Part shown: piece after piece, positions 12,879 to 20,003 of the stretch
How the letters are laid out: each line of letters begins with the position of its first letter
How positions within the stretch are numbered: the first letter of the stretch is position 1
Virus record (IMG/VR): IMGVR_UViG_3300032677_000122
Span: 1 to 29,697 of that record
Length of the DNA: 29,697 nt
Origin: a virus
Strand: one strand, 5' to 3'
The notes under the pieces: generated by a model
The model's database searches: none
The model's input: only the letters and a program-made list of their open reading frames with translations
Told to the model about the DNA's origin: nothing
Program-made: the position numbers and the translations under genes

Positions 12879-14944
12879 ACGAGACCGCCTTTTTGACGCC
12901 CGATTCCGGCCCGGCCTGGAAGCGCGATTTTGGTGTAACCGAATTTGCCGGTGATGTTCCCGGCGCACACGATTTGCGCCAGCGCGGAGTAACCGTCCGC
13001 CAGCATGAAATGGTTCTCACATCCATCCACATAATCCCCCAGCGTGCCGTCCTCTTCCTTCTCCCGTTCGCTGCCGGTGATGAGGTGGGCTTCGACGGTG
13101 TCCAGGATAGGCGAATGTCCTGGCGTGATGCGCGGCATCAGCATGGCCGGCGTCTCGCGCACTTTGCCTTTGACGACTTCGACCACGCCTTCAGCCGGCG
13201 TCAGGAATTCACGCACGGCGCGGTCAATCGTCTCGAACCGGTTGCAGGCGATGCACGGCACAAACTTGGTCTGGCCGCCTTCCTCGAAAAACACAATGGT
13301 CTGTTCGATGCCCGCCCCGAGTTTATTCTTGGTGAACCGCACAACGGCGCATTTCAGGTTCAGCCAGCGGGCATTCTTGCCGTCCCAGGTCAAACCGCCG
13401 GGCAGGGTAATATAGGCATCGTTCGGATTCGTGATGCGCGGCCAGTTGGCTAGCGATTGCAGGCCATTAAGGGCGAGCGCAATCGTGCGGGACTCATTCA
13501 CCAGCGGCCGCTCGTCTATGAACAGCGCCGATAGGCCCAGGCGTTGAAAGTGCGCTTGCGCCTGTGCCACCACGTCGCCCGCCGCAATGCGATGCGCGGC
13601 CAGCAAACGCTTCTGTCCATCCGGCGCTGCCTCGCGTGCCAGCAGCCAGCAGCGGTCGCCCATGTCCAATCCACCGAACGCGGCGCGGCCTTCATGCACG
13701 TGCGGAGCCAGGTCGAACACTTCCACCGAACGCGCGCGGTCCATAACCGCCGGGGTGATCGCCTGCGCCGTGCTCTGGGGCAGGCCCAGCACGTCGCAAC
13801 GGAACACGATCATTTCCTCGGGGTCGGCAATCGCCGCCTGGAAGCGGCCCACGATTTGCGACAGGTCAATGGCGCCGATCGCGAGTTGGGAGATTCGGAA
13901 TGACCACTTTCTTTGCTTCAACTGCGCCGGCTGCCGGTGCTGTTCAATTGGCCGGTGGCGGTCCAACTCGGCACCGCACGCCACGCAACCAAGGTAGTAT
14001 ATATGGGTGGGATCGTGGACGGCGGCCACGTCGTCAGAGCCATCGCGTTTGAAGTCACCGGCCCAGGTAAGCCGGGGAGCATTGACAGGATGAACAGGAT
14101 TTACAGGATTGTTTTCCATCCTGTCCATCTTGTTAATCCTGTCTCCATTTTCCCGGTACCGCACGATGCCCGGAAACTCTTCCTCGGCACAGTGCAGGCG
14201 TCCGCACGCGGGGCAAGCGAACGTGAACACGCCTTGCGAACCATCCTTCCACGCCTTGTTCATCCCGCGTCCGTGAACGCGTTGGGTGCCGATCTTGAAG
14301 ATGAACCGCAAATCGCTCGCCGTTAAACGACCGCGCACGAACTTCATCATCTTGGGCTGGATGTCATCCACTTCATCCATCGCCGCCGCATCCATCGAAA
14401 AGGTAGTCGGCACTTTGCCCAGGCCGCGAATCATGCCCACGGACTTGCGCTGGCCGTCCGTCACCAGGAACGCGCCCTTGCGGTTCACGGCCTTGCCGGA
14501 CTTGTTCAGCGCCTTGCCCACCTGGACCATTTCCGCAAACCAATCAATCTGATCCACCACGTCGGGGCGGAACTTGGAATCCACGATGCCCTCAACGAGA
14601 TCGTCATCCGGCAAGTACAAGCCAAAGTTGCGAAAACTTTGGCTGGTAATGTAGGCGGCCAGGTTCAGTTCGAGAATCGTTTTGCCAAACTGAGCGCCGC
14701 CTGCCAGGGAAAGTTCCGCGTCCGCCAGCTTCTCTGTCACGATGCGGTCAATGACACGGACCACGGACAACAATGCCTCGCGTCCTTCAAACGAATAGGG
14801 ACCATGCAGGCCGCGCCCGGACGGCACGCGCGCATCATACAGAAGGAATTCCTCAAACGATTTCCGCAAGGGCGCTTTGACGCCGCGCTGGTCGCCCAAG
14901 GCAACATCCGCCGTCTGCTCAAACGATGGTGCGCGCTTTTTCAT
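12875..14944 (-). CDS. Large terminase subunit (packaging ATPase-nuclease)
   Basis: A 689-aa protein that drives DNA into proheads. The Walker A-like motif GGAQFGKT lies at residues 82-89 and the Walker B MDEVDD at 189-194. Paired cysteines CPACG (244-248) and CVACG (320-324) form a probable zinc finger, as in GpA-type terminases. Acidic residues in FGGLDMGD (D427) and FIDERP (D476) are candidates for the nuclease site. Residues 268-287 (starting DRINKMDRMENN) are encoded by a GACAGGAT palindrome lying between the two cysteine pairs. The ATG at 14944 overlaps the small terminase stop (ATGA), so the genes are coupled. Confidence 0.85.
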   Translation of the reverse strand: MKKRAPSFEQTADVALGDQRGVKAPLRKSFEEFLLYDARVPSGRGLHGPYSFEGREALLSVVRVIDRIVTEKLADAELSLAGGAQFGKTILELNLAAYITSQSFRNFGLYLPDDDLVEGIVDSKFRPDVVDQIDWFAEMVQVGKALNKSGKAVNRKGAFLVTDGQRKSVGMIRGLGKVPTTFSMDAAAMDEVDDIQPKMMKFVRGRLTASDLRFIFKIGTQRVHGRGMNKAWKDGSQGVFTFACPACGRLHCAEEEFPGIVRYRENGDRINKMDRMENNPVNPVHPVNAPRLTWAGDFKRDGSDDVAAVHDPTHIYYLGCVACGAELDRHRPIEQHRQPAQLKQRKWSFRISQLAIGAIDLSQIVGRFQAAIADPEEMIVFRCDVLGLPQSTAQAITPAVMDRARSVEVFDLAPHVHEGRAAFGGLDMGDRCWLLAREAAPDGQKRLLAAHRIAAGDVVAQAQAHFQRLGLSALFIDERPLVNESRTIALALNGLQSLANWPRITNPNDAYITLPGGLTWDGKNARWLNLKCAVVRFTKNKLGAGIEQTIVFFEEGGQTKFVPCIACNRFETIDRAVREFLTPAEGVVEVVKGKVRETPAMLMPRITPGHSPILDTVEAHLITGSEREKEEDGTLGDYVDGCENHFMLADGYSALAQIVCAGNITGKFGYTKIALPGRAGIGRQKGGLV
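14084..14143. repeat. GACAGGAT palindromic repeat, copy 3, in frame in terminase
   Basis: A 60-bp element with two 26-bp arms of three units each. It adds exactly 20 codons to the terminase gene, read as DRINKMDRM in the first arm and NPVNPVHPVN in the second. It lies between the two zinc-finger half-sites, probably in a surface loop. Confidence 0.9.
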
Positions 14945-15579
14945 CCGTTCGTTATTTGGGCGGGAAGTGGCGACGGACCGTCGCCACCCCGGGGCGGCGC
15001 CAGCTTGTCGCCGCTCCTGGCTTGCTTCAGCGCGAGAAATGCCTGGCGGAATAACTCCATCACGGCGGGAAATTCTTTCGCTTCCTCCAGGGAGTATTCC
15101 AGCGCCTTGGTCCATTCGTCCTTCTTGGTTTCCTCGTACTTCCGTTCGTCCAGCGTCAGCTCGCGCTCCTTGAACGCCGCTTTCGTCTGGCCGGAAATAA
15201 AGTCGCAGACCGTCTGGGTCAGCGTATTGGCCAGGGACAACATCTCCGGATCCGCCGCGCCCTTGACCGTCAATTGAAATATCAGCGTCTTGAACAGCTT
15301 GATCAGCGTTTCCAGTTGCGGCTCGGGATGCTTGGCAAACGCTTGATCCACTTCGTCGCACTGCGCCGAGCCGCTGACCACCATCTCCAAAACCCGCTCC
15401 TGGGCCTGCGAAGAGCGCAACGATTCCAAAAAGCGCGAGATGGTGGATTGCACCACGGTGACGCCTTCCTGCGCCAGCCAGGATTGCATTTCCGCCAGCG
15501 TCTTGGGCGGATTCTCGCGCTCCATCGCCTGCAACGATTCGGCGTAGCGGTCCAGCTTGGATTCGATTTTTTTGGGCAT
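14941..15579 (-). CDS. Small terminase subunit, gp27-like (DUF3486 type)
   Basis: A 212-aa protein directly upstream of the large terminase. The N-terminal part has the pattern of DUF3486/gp27 proteins: SKLDRYAESLQAM, a conserved LAEMQSWLAQEGV helix and a STISRFLESL recognition-type helix (about residues 44-55). Long helices follow. The last 25 residues (starting SGDKLAPPRGG) are encoded by GC-rich hairpin repeats (about 14967-15022), one with a perfect 9-bp stem and 3-nt loop. The start at 15579 is chosen because it sits just after the previous gene and begins the family-like sequence. Confidence 0.75.
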   Translation of the reverse strand: MPKKIESKLDRYAESLQAMERENPPKTLAEMQSWLAQEGVTVVQSTISRFLESLRSSQAQERVLEMVVSGSAQCDEVDQAFAKHPEPQLETLIKLFKTLIFQLTVKGAADPEMLSLANTLTQTVCDFISGQTKAAFKERELTLDERKYEETKKDEWTKALEYSLEEAKEFPAVMELFRQAFLALKQARSGDKLAPPRGGDGPSPLPAQITNG

Positions 15580-15586
15580 GGTGCAT

Positions 15587-15838
15587 TTAGCCGAGTAGTT
15601 TGGCTTTGTGCTGGCCTTTGACCGTGAGCGCGCAGCTTGGCGGCAAAATCCCATCCGGGTCGCTTTCGCGCGTGATCAAGCCCAAGTCGTCCAAGTCGCG
15701 CAACTGTTCGGCGACCGTGCTGGAATGGCATTCCGGGCCGAACACCTCTTTGGCCACCACGATCAGTTCCGCTTCCGACTGCGGCGAGCGGCGGCGCAAA
15801 GCGCGGAGTAAAATGGAGTTTAGCGTTGAGGTAGTCAT
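15587..15838 (-). CDS. Small winged-helix-like phage protein
   Basis: An 83-aa protein starting MTTSTLNSILLRALRRR. The segment SSTVAEQLRDLDDLGLITRESDPDG resembles the recognition helix and wing of a small winged-helix domain. In Mu-like phages one or two small proteins occupy this slot before gp27. It may take part in packaging or regulation, but no family is certain. It starts three bases after the stop of the spanin-like gene. Confidence 0.55.
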   Translation of the reverse strand: MTTSTLNSILLRALRRRSPQSEAELIVVAKEVFGPECHSSTVAEQLRDLDDLGLITRESDPDGILPPSCALTVKGQHKAKLLG

Positions 15839-15841
15839 AGC

Positions 15842-16168
15842 TCAGTCCTCTTCGGATTCGAGTTCGCGCAAGATGTCATCCATCTGGCTTTGGTGTTTGT
15901 CCAGGGCGACGCCGACCTTGCCGGCAATCAGCATCTGGCCGGCCAGCAGCCGGTTGATGCGCTTGTGGAGTTTCTCTGTGCGTTTCTCCATCAAGTCTTC
16001 GATGTTGGTCATGCGCTCCTTGACATCGTCCATTTCGCGGCGCGTGGCGAAGTAGCTGCCGATGGCAATCAGCGAGAGGATCATCCCGATGAACACGGCG
16101 GCACACAGGACGAACATGCCAATGTCGCTCGTGGCGGGTGCGGTCGGTAATGTGTCGGCGAGCATCAT
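15842..16168 (-). CDS. Small membrane protein with coiled coil, spanin- or holin-like
   Basis: A 108-aa protein with one transmembrane helix at about residues 17-38 (GMFVLCAAVFIGMILSLIAIG), followed by an aromatic/basic junction and a long charged coiled coil (about 45-105). This N-in membrane plus periplasmic coiled-coil layout fits an inner-membrane spanin (Rz-like) or an accessory holin. It sits in a cluster with a two-helix membrane protein and an NlpC/P60-like hydrolase, which supports a lysis role. ATG codons are present at 16168 and 16165; the first overlaps the preceding stop. Confidence 0.55.
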   Translation of the reverse strand: MMLADTLPTAPATSDIGMFVLCAAVFIGMILSLIAIGSYFATRREMDDVKERMTNIEDLMEKRTEKLHKRINRLLAGQMLIAGKVGVALDKHQSQMDDILRELESEED

Positions 16169-16527
16169 GGGAGTGGATTGGTGGATGATTGGATGGGTGG
16201 ATTGCTGGGTAGGAACGGCGCCAGCTTGTCGTTCGGAGAATGTGCGGGGGCGGCAGTTGGCTCGGCGCCGGTACCAGGCGTTGCGGGGCTGCCGCCCCCT
16301 GTGTTTTTATAGAAATCCGAAATGGGATGCGCGTCCAAATAGGCCAGCAGCGCGCGGCCAAAGGCGATGAAGAACAGGGTGACGAGCTGCTGCACGTTCA
16401 GAGCCGGCACCGAATCCATCACCTGATGCGTGCCCGCCACACCGCAGAAGAGCACCAGGGCGTGAATGGCGCTGTCGAACGCCGTGGCGTTCATCGCCAG
16501 TAGGTAACGGATGATTTGATTTTTCAT
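16165..16527 (-). CDS. Two-helix membrane protein, holin candidate
   Basis: A 120-aa protein starting MKNQIIRYLLAMNATAF. Two hydrophobic helices (about residues 17-35 and 47-63) are separated by a short polar turn, and the C-terminal tail is Pro/Ser-rich. The size and two-helix layout fit small holins. Its ATG overlaps the stop of the NlpC/P60-like gene (ATGA). The last residues are encoded by a GGATTGGTGGAT-type repeat at 16170-16207. The identification rests on topology and neighbours only. Confidence 0.5.
   Translation of the reverse strand: MKNQIIRYLLAMNATAFDSAIHALVLFCGVAGTHQVMDSVPALNVQQLVTLFFIAFGRALLAYLDAHPISDFYKNTGGGSPATPGTGAEPTAAPAHSPNDKLAPFLPSNPPIQSSTNPLP
16170..16207. repeat. GTGGATTG tandem repeat at a gene end
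   Basis: Imperfect units of GTGGATTG and ATGGATGG-like sequence encode the Pro/Ser-rich C-terminus of the holin-like protein. They stop just before the overlapping start of the next gene. This is another repeat string placed at a gene junction. Confidence 0.6.
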
Positions 16528-17054
16528 GACAAACGAAATGCGGACTTGCGCCGACGAATGAGCAGCGGGGACATGCGCAGCATCGCCGGGCTTGCATAGT
16601 CCTGGTATTCGAGTCTGACGAGCGGTTGCTTGCCGGCCGGCAAACACTCCCGGATGCCTTCGAGCACGAACATCGAACAAAACCCGCGTTGGCCTGGCAA
16701 CGGCGGTTTATTCGCGGCGAACCGAAATAAATCCCGGATGGAATACGTCGGCGGCCGGCGCAGCTCGCGCGCGAACCAATGCTCCAGCGCCAGCCAATCA
16801 GCCGGCGTTGAACCCGCGATTCGATATTCTTCCGTCTGGCGGCGCTCGCCTTCGTTCCACCCGCGCACCCGGACCCGCGGATAGAAATTCTCCACAATGT
16901 TGCCATCCCCGCGAATGAACATCGCGTGCGTGCCGATGCCGTGACTGAACAATTTGATCAGCCGGGACAGCAAATCATTGCCGCGCACAATGCCGACCAG
17001 CACCTCGCCGGGCTGCGGTTCACCGAACCAATGGCATTGTTGGGAGGTCATCAC
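16524..17054 (-). CDS. NlpC/P60-like (permuted papain-fold) hydrolase, possible endolysin
   Basis: A 176-aa protein. It contains the elements of YiiX-like permuted NlpC/P60 enzymes: an N-terminal PGEVLVGIVRGNDLLSRLI block, a His in GIGTHAMFI (H43), and a Cys in QRGFCSMFVLEGI (C126) as candidate catalytic residues, with an IRDLF segment between. Such enzymes cleave peptide or amide bonds, often in peptidoglycan. Adjacent holin- and spanin-like genes support a lysis role. A GTG at 17054 preceded by GGGAGG at seven bases is the best start; an ATG lies one codon later. Confidence 0.6.
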   Translation of the reverse strand: MMTSQQCHWFGEPQPGEVLVGIVRGNDLLSRLIKLFSHGIGTHAMFIRGDGNIVENFYPRVRVRGWNEGERRQTEEYRIAGSTPADWLALEHWFARELRRPPTYSIRDLFRFAANKPPLPGQRGFCSMFVLEGIRECLPAGKQPLVRLEYQDYASPAMLRMSPLLIRRRKSAFRLS

Positions 17055-17404
17055 GCTTGCGCCTCCCGTTCCATCCAGCGGGTCACGTCCAGGATGAGCT
17101 GGTGACTCCGCACCTTGAGTTCGGCAATCTGCGCCTGGGGCCGGAACGCGGGCGGCAGCGCGTGCAGACGTTCGTACTCGCGCCGCAGAAAATCTTCCAC
17201 CGCCGCGAACATTTGCAGTTCCGATTGAATGGCGGCGGACGCCAGTCCGCCGCTACGGGAAAGGGGTTGCTGGCTGCCCACTTCAGCTTGCGAGAGGGCT
17301 TGGCTCGCCCGGCGCTTCAACGTCCGGTGAGTGACTTCGCAGCCGGCCAGCGCGGCGCTCGGTTTCGAATGCCCTTTCGGGCTCATGTTAGAATCGTGTG
17401 ACAC
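17051..17404 (-). CDS. Small helical protein upstream of the lysis genes
   Basis: A 117-aa protein, basic and repeat-encoded in its first half and helical in its second half (LQMFAAVEDFLRREYERL, then IAELKVRSHQLILDV). No family is recognised. It may start at the GTG at 17404 or the ATG at 17386. Residues 50-58 are encoded by a GTAG-headed hairpin repeat. It overlaps the downstream hydrolase by GTGA. Confidence 0.5.
   Translation of the reverse strand: MSHDSNMSPKGHSKPSAALAGCEVTHRTLKRRASQALSQAEVGSQQPLSRSGGLASAAIQSELQMFAAVEDFLRREYERLHALPPAFRPQAQIAELKVRSHQLILDVTRWMEREAQA
17231..17257 (-). repeat. GTAG-headed REP-like hairpin inside the 117-aa gene
   Basis: On the minus strand it begins GTAGCGGCGGAC and ends GTCCGCCGCC around TGGC. 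The 21708-21734 copy has the same loop but GGTC/GACC in place of GGAC/GTCC, so both stem positions changed together. Confidence 0.8.
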
Positions 17405-17415
17405 GATTAAGGTTG

Positions 17416-17658
17416 TCAGGCAATGTGTTCAGTGAAGTCCACGTAGAATGTCATCTGTGGCTTGATCTTCCCGGAAAGATCGGGGTTGGTGATCATCAGC
17501 TTCAATTCGCCGGAGGGACTGTATCGGGCGAATGTGTTGTCCTCGCTCTCGCCGTTGGGGCCGAAAGGTTTGTTGCCGCAGACGGGGGCCATGACGACTT
17601 CTTGGCAGTTGTTTCCGAAGTCGGTCACCCGGCTGACCAGCATTTTGGCTCGCATCAT
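17416..17658 (-). CDS. Conserved small phage protein of unknown function
   Basis: An 80-aa protein with the pattern MRAKMLVSRV, a central EDNTFARYSPSGELKLMITNP block and a final TFYVDFTE. From memory this resembles short conserved phage proteins annotated as hypothetical, sometimes near lysis or packaging genes. No enzymatic motif is seen. Start codons at 17658 or 17655 follow the sequence CGAATAAAAAT, which comes from a CACGAATTAC-type repeat. Confidence 0.6.
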   Translation of the reverse strand: MMRAKMLVSRVTDFGNNCQEVVMAPVCGNKPFGPNGESEDNTFARYSPSGELKLMITNPDLSGKIKPQMTFYVDFTEHIA

Positions 17659-17692
17659 ATTTTTATTCGCGTTAATTGGAGTAATTCGCGGA
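17659..17692 (-). repeat. CACGGATTAC-family repeat forming a gene leader
   Basis: On the minus strand this reads CCGCGAATTACTCC, AATTAACGCG and AATAAAAAT up to the ATG at 17658. A 15-bp stretch CGAATAAAAATATGA, including the start codon, is identical at 27419-27433 before the 73-aa gene. A further copy lies at 18737-18764. Confidence 0.65.
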
Positions 17693-18478
17693 TCAAAATC
17701 CCTTCTGGTACGACAGGAAGAAGTGGTACCTGTGCCCGCTTTCTTTCCCCGCGTTCATCCATTCGCCCCAGGTAATGCCGGTCCCAAACCGCCCGCCCAT
17801 CCAGTGGCCGAATTTGATTTGCATCCCCGTATCCCAGATGGTTGCCGCGCCTTGGTTCCCGCCGCTCATCGGCGTGCCCACGCCGACGAGCGCGAAGGGC
17901 GTCACCGTGATGTTGGTGATGTAGGCCGGCAGTCCCGCCAGCCAGGTGATGTGTGCCAGCGGATGCGTGTCCGACTGGATGGTGATGTTGCCGGACACCA
18001 GCGACCAGTCGCCCAGCCAATCCGCGCCCAAGGCTGCGCCAACTGAGCCCAGGTTGCCGGTGAGCTGCGGCACATTGTAGATCGCCAAAACGCCCCCGCC
18101 GATTTTGTCGGCGGCAGCCGGCGCGTAGGTGGCATACGGCGCGACCGCCCAGTTGGTGGCCTGGAGGATGTCGGACTTGTCAATGGCGCTCCAGAGGTTG
18201 CCGAGCGCGCCGGACACGCCGAGGTCAGCCAAGATGTTGGTGGGCGCGGTCGCCGTGTTGACGCCGGTGCCCGTGATGGTGGTGACGGCGGGCACGGTGG
18301 CCACGGTTTGGGTTGCCCCGCTGGCCGTCTGCACGACCACCGAGCCGGGGCTGTTCGTCGTGGGCGGCGTGTAGATGCAGTTGGTGCAAGGAACTTCACA
18401 GATGGTCTGCGCCTGGCCGCTGAGGGTGATCGTTGCCAGCGCGAACGCCGCAACGCCGATGATTTTCAATTTATTCAT
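17693..18478 (-). CDS. Exported protein, possibly a surface or outer-membrane protein
   Basis: A 261-aa protein with a clear signal peptide: MNKLKIIGVAAFALATITLSG with a likely SGQAQ cleavage site. After a short Cys-containing segment (CEVPCTNC) the sequence is Thr/Gly/Ala-rich with alternating hydrophobic strands and ends in an aromatic strand (YHFFLSYQKGF), as in outer-membrane beta proteins. The start at 18478 is chosen over a 57-codon extension because it begins the signal peptide. The C-terminal aromatic strand suggests a beta-barrel; a lysogenic-conversion factor is plausible. No family is recognised. Confidence 0.65.
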   Translation of the reverse strand: MNKLKIIGVAAFALATITLSGQAQTICEVPCTNCIYTPPTTNSPGSVVVQTASGATQTVATVPAVTTITGTGVNTATAPTNILADLGVSGALGNLWSAIDKSDILQATNWAVAPYATYAPAAADKIGGGVLAIYNVPQLTGNLGSVGAALGADWLGDWSLVSGNITIQSDTHPLAHITWLAGLPAYITNITVTPFALVGVGTPMSGGNQGAATIWDTGMQIKFGHWMGGRFGTGITWGEWMNAGKESGHRYHFFLSYQKGF

Positions 18479-18736
18479 GTTCGATGTATGATTGATGGTT
18501 GACTGCGACGGGCGGGGAAACAGATCACCGCTCGGGTTCGCGCAGGCCAGTGCGGTCGAAGTCCCAAGCGGCGATGAGGGCCGGGCGAGATGAGCTAACG
18601 CCCGGAGAATCGGGAGATTGGTTTCAATGTTGCATTTGGCCTGCACCACGCGAAGATGACACAGGCCCGGAAAAACCGTGAGTTCCCAAGGAACCCAACC
18701 GCAAGAAGGAAGAAAAACGAAGCGGAAACTATCTAA

Positions 18737-18764
18737 CCGCGGATTCCACGGATGTCACGGATTA
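18737..18764 (+). repeat. CACGGATTAC-family repeat
   Basis: Units read CGCGGATTC, CACGGATGT and CACGGATTA. The same family appears at 17659-17692 and 27399-27430. I associate it with intergenic filler repeats of environmental PVC bacteria. Confidence 0.7.
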
Positions 18765-18770
18765 TTTCAA

Positions 18771-18803
18771 GTGCGGAATTCGGAATGCGGAGTGCGGAAT
18801 GCG
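18771..18803 (+). repeat. GCGGAATGCGGAGTGC tandem repeat
   Basis: Four 7-9 bp units of the type GTGCGGAATTC and GAATGCGGA follow each other within the gap. They are not palindromic and no function is apparent. Confidence 0.75.
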
Positions 18804-18871
18804 GGGGAGCGCACGCGCCTCCCCCGAAAGCTTTCGGGGCCCGTCCGCCGCGCCCCGTCACCCGCCGCAAA

Positions 18872-19270
18872 TTATTTCGCGCGCTTGAAGATCAAATAGA
18901 TATTCAGCGTGCGGACATTGCTGAATGCCACGTTTAAATCCGTCTTAGCGCCGCCGATCGTTTCCGTCTGCGGCACTGCCGCAACCAGTTCCCATCCCTC
19001 CTCGCCAAGCGTGGCCAGGTCCGGTTCAATGTTCTTTAAACCCGCAATCGGCGGCTTTTCCTCAAGATTGAAAAACCCCGACTGATAATCCGCGTATGCC
19101 GACTTTTTGAGCCATTCCTCACTGGTATTCGTCCGGACCATAAAAGCCTCGCTACGCTCAATGCTGGCAGAATTCTCGAAACGCAGCACCCGGTATTCCC
19201 ATTGCTGGCGGTGGCAGCCGCACAGCAGCGCGGCAGCAAGGATGCAAAGCAAAATTTTCATTCTTGGCAT
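18872..19270 (-). CDS. Lipoprotein with a DUF4177-like domain
   Basis: A 132-aa protein with a lipoprotein signal: MKILLCILAAALLCGC, where the lipobox LLCGC gives a lipidated Cys at residue 19. The mature part has the DUF4177 pattern WEYRVLRFE at its start and LGEEGWELVAAVP followed by a YLIFKR strand near its end. DUF4177 proteins are small domains of unknown function, common in Verrucomicrobiota. Starts at 19270 or 19261 are possible. It lies next to the regulatory region and may be a lysogeny-expressed cargo gene. Confidence 0.7.
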   Translation of the reverse strand: MPRMKILLCILAAALLCGCHRQQWEYRVLRFENSASIERSEAFMVRTNTSEEWLKKSAYADYQSGFFNLEEKPPIAGLKNIEPDLATLGEEGWELVAAVPQTETIGGAKTDLNVAFSNVRTLNIYLIFKRAK

Positions 19271-19290
19271 CGGAATTATTCACCGAAAAA

Positions 19291-19333
19291 ACAAGTTGTT
19301 GGACACTTGTTCCCTTGGACTGTATATGTCCAA
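19291..19333. promoter_or_regulatory. Palindrome cluster with TTGGAC half-sites
   Basis: Two inverted repeats lie side by side: ACAAGT/ACTTGT with an 8-bp spacer (19291-19310) and TTGGAC/GTCCAA with a 7-bp spacer (19315-19333). A third TTGGAC is at 19299-19304; with TATATG at 19323-19328, spaced by 18 bp, it could be a rightward promoter. The cluster lies upstream of the lipoprotein gene and of the small rightward ORF at 19355, so it may be an operator for either. Confidence 0.4.
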
Positions 19334-19354
19334 CCCGCCCGCGAAACTGTGTGC

Positions 19355-19528
19355 ATGATAAGCATTGAAAACGAATCGGACTTTGATCGTTCCGATCTCT
19401 TTGAACTGGCGGATAAATTGGAAAAACGCGCTCATGAGATCAGGCAGCAGATTTGCGCCGATTGCGGATTGTGCGCTTCAACTCCTCCTCGATTTTGTCG
19501 GCAGCGGCCTGAACCTTGGCGGAATTAA
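19355..19528 (+). CDS. Doubtful small ORF facing the RHH gene
   Basis: A 57-aa ORF starting MISIENESDFDRSDLFELADKL, with an amphipathic helix (LADKLEKRAHEIRQQI) and a CADCGLC motif. It overlaps the end of the convergent RHH gene by 89 bp. A possible promoter lies 27 bp upstream. The overlapping half is likely a shadow of the RHH gene, so only the first 28 codons look independent. Confidence 0.3.
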   Translation: MISIENESDFDRSDLFELADKLEKRAHEIRQQICADCGLCASTPPRFCRQRPEPWRN

Positions 19529-19739
19529 TCTTTTTTGCAAAATCCGTGCGGACCCGCGCCGGGGCGCTAGATTCAGAATCTGAAACTTCAAAACCTTCGG
19601 ACCGAAGCAGCGCGGCTATCGCATCCCTCACCCATTGAGATCGCGGCGTCCCCTTGCGGGCGGATTCAATTTTCTGGCCTAAGGATGCGGAAATCCAGAT
19701 GCCGATAAAAACCTGGTCTGCGGCGCGTTGATTTGCCAT
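19440..19739 (-). CDS. Ribbon-helix-helix regulator, leftward
   Basis: A 99-aa protein. Residues 9-45 have the ribbon-helix-helix pattern: a strand VFIGIWISASL, a helix GQKIESARKG, a turn, and the helix PRSQWVRDAIAALLRSEG. The C-terminal half is charged and helical. It shares the F-I-G-x-W strand start and a second-helix pattern with the rightward 60-aa protein at 19821. The pair is probably the control switch of the phage. Its start lies 7 bp from an operator half-site (19747-19757), and no ribosome-binding site is visible. Confidence 0.7.
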   Translation of the reverse strand: MANQRAADQVFIGIWISASLGQKIESARKGTPRSQWVRDAIAALLRSEGFEVSDSESSAPARVRTDFAKKINSAKVQAAADKIEEELKRTIRNRRKSAA

Positions 19740-19746
19740 GGGTATT

Positions 19747-19800
19747 GTTTAACACCCCGCAGCAAAAAAAACAATAAAAAGTGTTGACTGGGTGTTAAAC
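19747..19800. promoter_or_regulatory. Divergent operator and rightward promoter
   Basis: A perfect 11-bp inverted repeat has arms GTTTAACACCC (19747-19757) and GGGTGTTAAAC (19790-19800), 32 bp apart. The right arm lies inside a promoter formed by TTGACT (19784-19789) and TAACTT (19807-19812) with a 17-bp spacer. The left arm overlaps the possible -10 of the leftward promoter. This is the layout expected for a shared operator read by one or both RHH proteins. Confidence 0.6.
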
Positions 19801-19820
19801 TGTGTGTAACTTGGTTGCAA

Positions 19821-20003
19821 ATGGCACAACAAAAACAGAAACGCGGAGCTTACCGACGACAGGATTGCACCTTCATCGGCACTTGGATTCCCAAGGACTG
19901 GTTGCCGAAAATCAACCAACTTGTCAGCAGCGAGGACTCTGATCGAAGCAAAATAGTTCGACGGGCGATCGAACGAAAACTCCGCGAAGTGGGAACAGTA
20001 TGA
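19821..20003 (+). CDS. Ribbon-helix-helix regulator, rightward
   Basis: A 60-aa protein beginning MAQQKQKRGAYRRQDCTFIG. It carries the ribbon-helix-helix layout: a strand TFIGTWIPKDW, a helix PKINQLVSSED and a second helix DRSKIVRRAIERKLREV. It is paralogous in layout to the leftward 99-aa protein. The start lies only 8 bp after a predicted -10 box, so the transcript may be leaderless. Its TGA overlaps the ATG of the next gene. It probably controls the early operon it heads, as a Cro-like or repressor protein. Confidence 0.65.
   Translation: MAQQKQKRGAYRRQDCTFIGTWIPKDWLPKINQLVSSEDSDRSKIVRRAIERKLREVGTV

Larger units (their letters stand above)
18479..18871. other. Repeat-rich gap with no convincing gene
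   Basis: Nearly 400 bp lie between the lipoprotein gene and the exported-protein gene. They contain a CACGGATTAC-type string (18737-18764), a string of GCGGAATGCGGAGTGC units (18771-18803), and a CG-rich segment with GGGGGAGCGCACGCGCC that resembles the hairpin string at 28045-28069. No open frame here shows a credible start and composition. The gap may hold the promoter for the exported protein. Confidence 0.6.

Noticed and set aside
18479-18649. 57-codon N-terminal extension of the 261-aa exported protein
   Set aside because: The extension lacks protein-like composition, and the internal ATG at 18478 begins a clear signal peptide.
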